64,000 nt of DNA, from assembly GCF_002929535.1 (NCBI RefSeq), contig NZ_PJJO01000053.1, positions 1-64,000 of the forward strand. The letters are read 5' to 3'. Under the pieces are notes generated by a model. That model was not told the DNA's origin and did no database searches. It saw only the letters and a list, made by a program, of their open reading frames with translations. This DNA comes from Cryobacterium sp. Y11 (lineage in GTDB: Bacteria; Actinomycetota; Actinomycetes; Actinomycetales; Microbacteriaceae). Of the stretch, positions 64,000 to 64,000 are shown in pieces. The stretch's first letter is position 1; the number at the start of each line of letters is the position of its first letter. Position numbers and translations under genes: made by a program.

Positions 64000-64000
64000 C

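Overview
The window is high-GC actinobacterial DNA and most resembles Microbacteriaceae (Cryobacterium, Leifsonia or Salinibacterium-like). This rests on gene content and order: an actinobacterial dcw cluster with Wag31/DivIVA and SepF, a PknL-type PASTA kinase next to a Rv2175c-like protein, a class II DAHP synthase, a C50-carotenoid cluster of crtE-B-I-Ye-Yf-Eb type and a flagellar export cluster. The genus is inference. No rRNA, tRNA, CRISPR array, prophage or transposase was seen.

Layout. 0.1-9.9 kb: housekeeping genes (pyrD, nrdR, hisD, a flavin reductase, a PlsC acyltransferase, dnaE, an RluD-type synthase, lspA). 9.9-28.4 kb: a nearly unbroken minus-strand division and cell-wall cluster, in transcription order mraZ-rsmH-ftsL-like-ftsI-murE-murF-mraY-murD-ftsW-murG-murC-ftsQ-ftsZ-yggS-sepF-yggT-divIVA-lspA-rluD-dnaE, with many 4-nt or 1-nt overlaps. 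28.7-40.6 kb: a DUF3040 protein, polyprenyl diphosphate synthase, Rv2175c-like protein, a LysM protein, the PASTA kinase, a 1-kb structured noncoding interval, class II aroG, a second PlsC, an ROK glucokinase and a FadD15-type acyl-CoA synthetase. This order parallels Mycobacterium tuberculosis Rv2165c-Rv2187. 40.7-47 kb: def, an orphan MinD-like ATPase, pyruvate carboxylase and an orphan ParA. 47.2-50 kb: two MerR regulators, a GarA/OdhI-type FHA protein and pgsA, parallel to Rv1822-Rv1830. 50.1-57.1 kb: a Nudix protein, apt, and a divergent MarR regulator (CrtR-like) facing crtE-B-I-Ye-Yf-Eb, which should make a cyclic C50 carotenoid. 57.2-64 kb: an S4 RNA-binding protein, then csrA, a degenerate flhF, flhA, flhB, fliR, fliQ and fliP on the minus strand.

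How the parts connect. The dcw genes build lipid II and the septum. MraZ and the MerR protein resembling FtsR are likely regulators of that cluster; candidate sites for both are visible upstream of mraZ and ftsZ. The PASTA kinase, Rv2175c-like protein, LysM protein and FHA protein look like a cell-wall-sensing phosphosignalling set. The polyprenyl synthase and crt genes draw on the same isoprenoid pool as lipid II.

Unusual points. Many genes appear to have leaderless promoters with a TANNNT box exactly 6 nt before the start codon, and one such box lies in a 16-bp tandem array. The pknL-aroG gap contains a four-unit ~62-bp array bounded by a duplicated hairpin element. The FlhF homologue lacks a P-loop and CsrA carries a long Pro/Gln tail. 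MurE has an altered third-residue specificity motif. The word GCATCCG is strongly over-represented on both strands.
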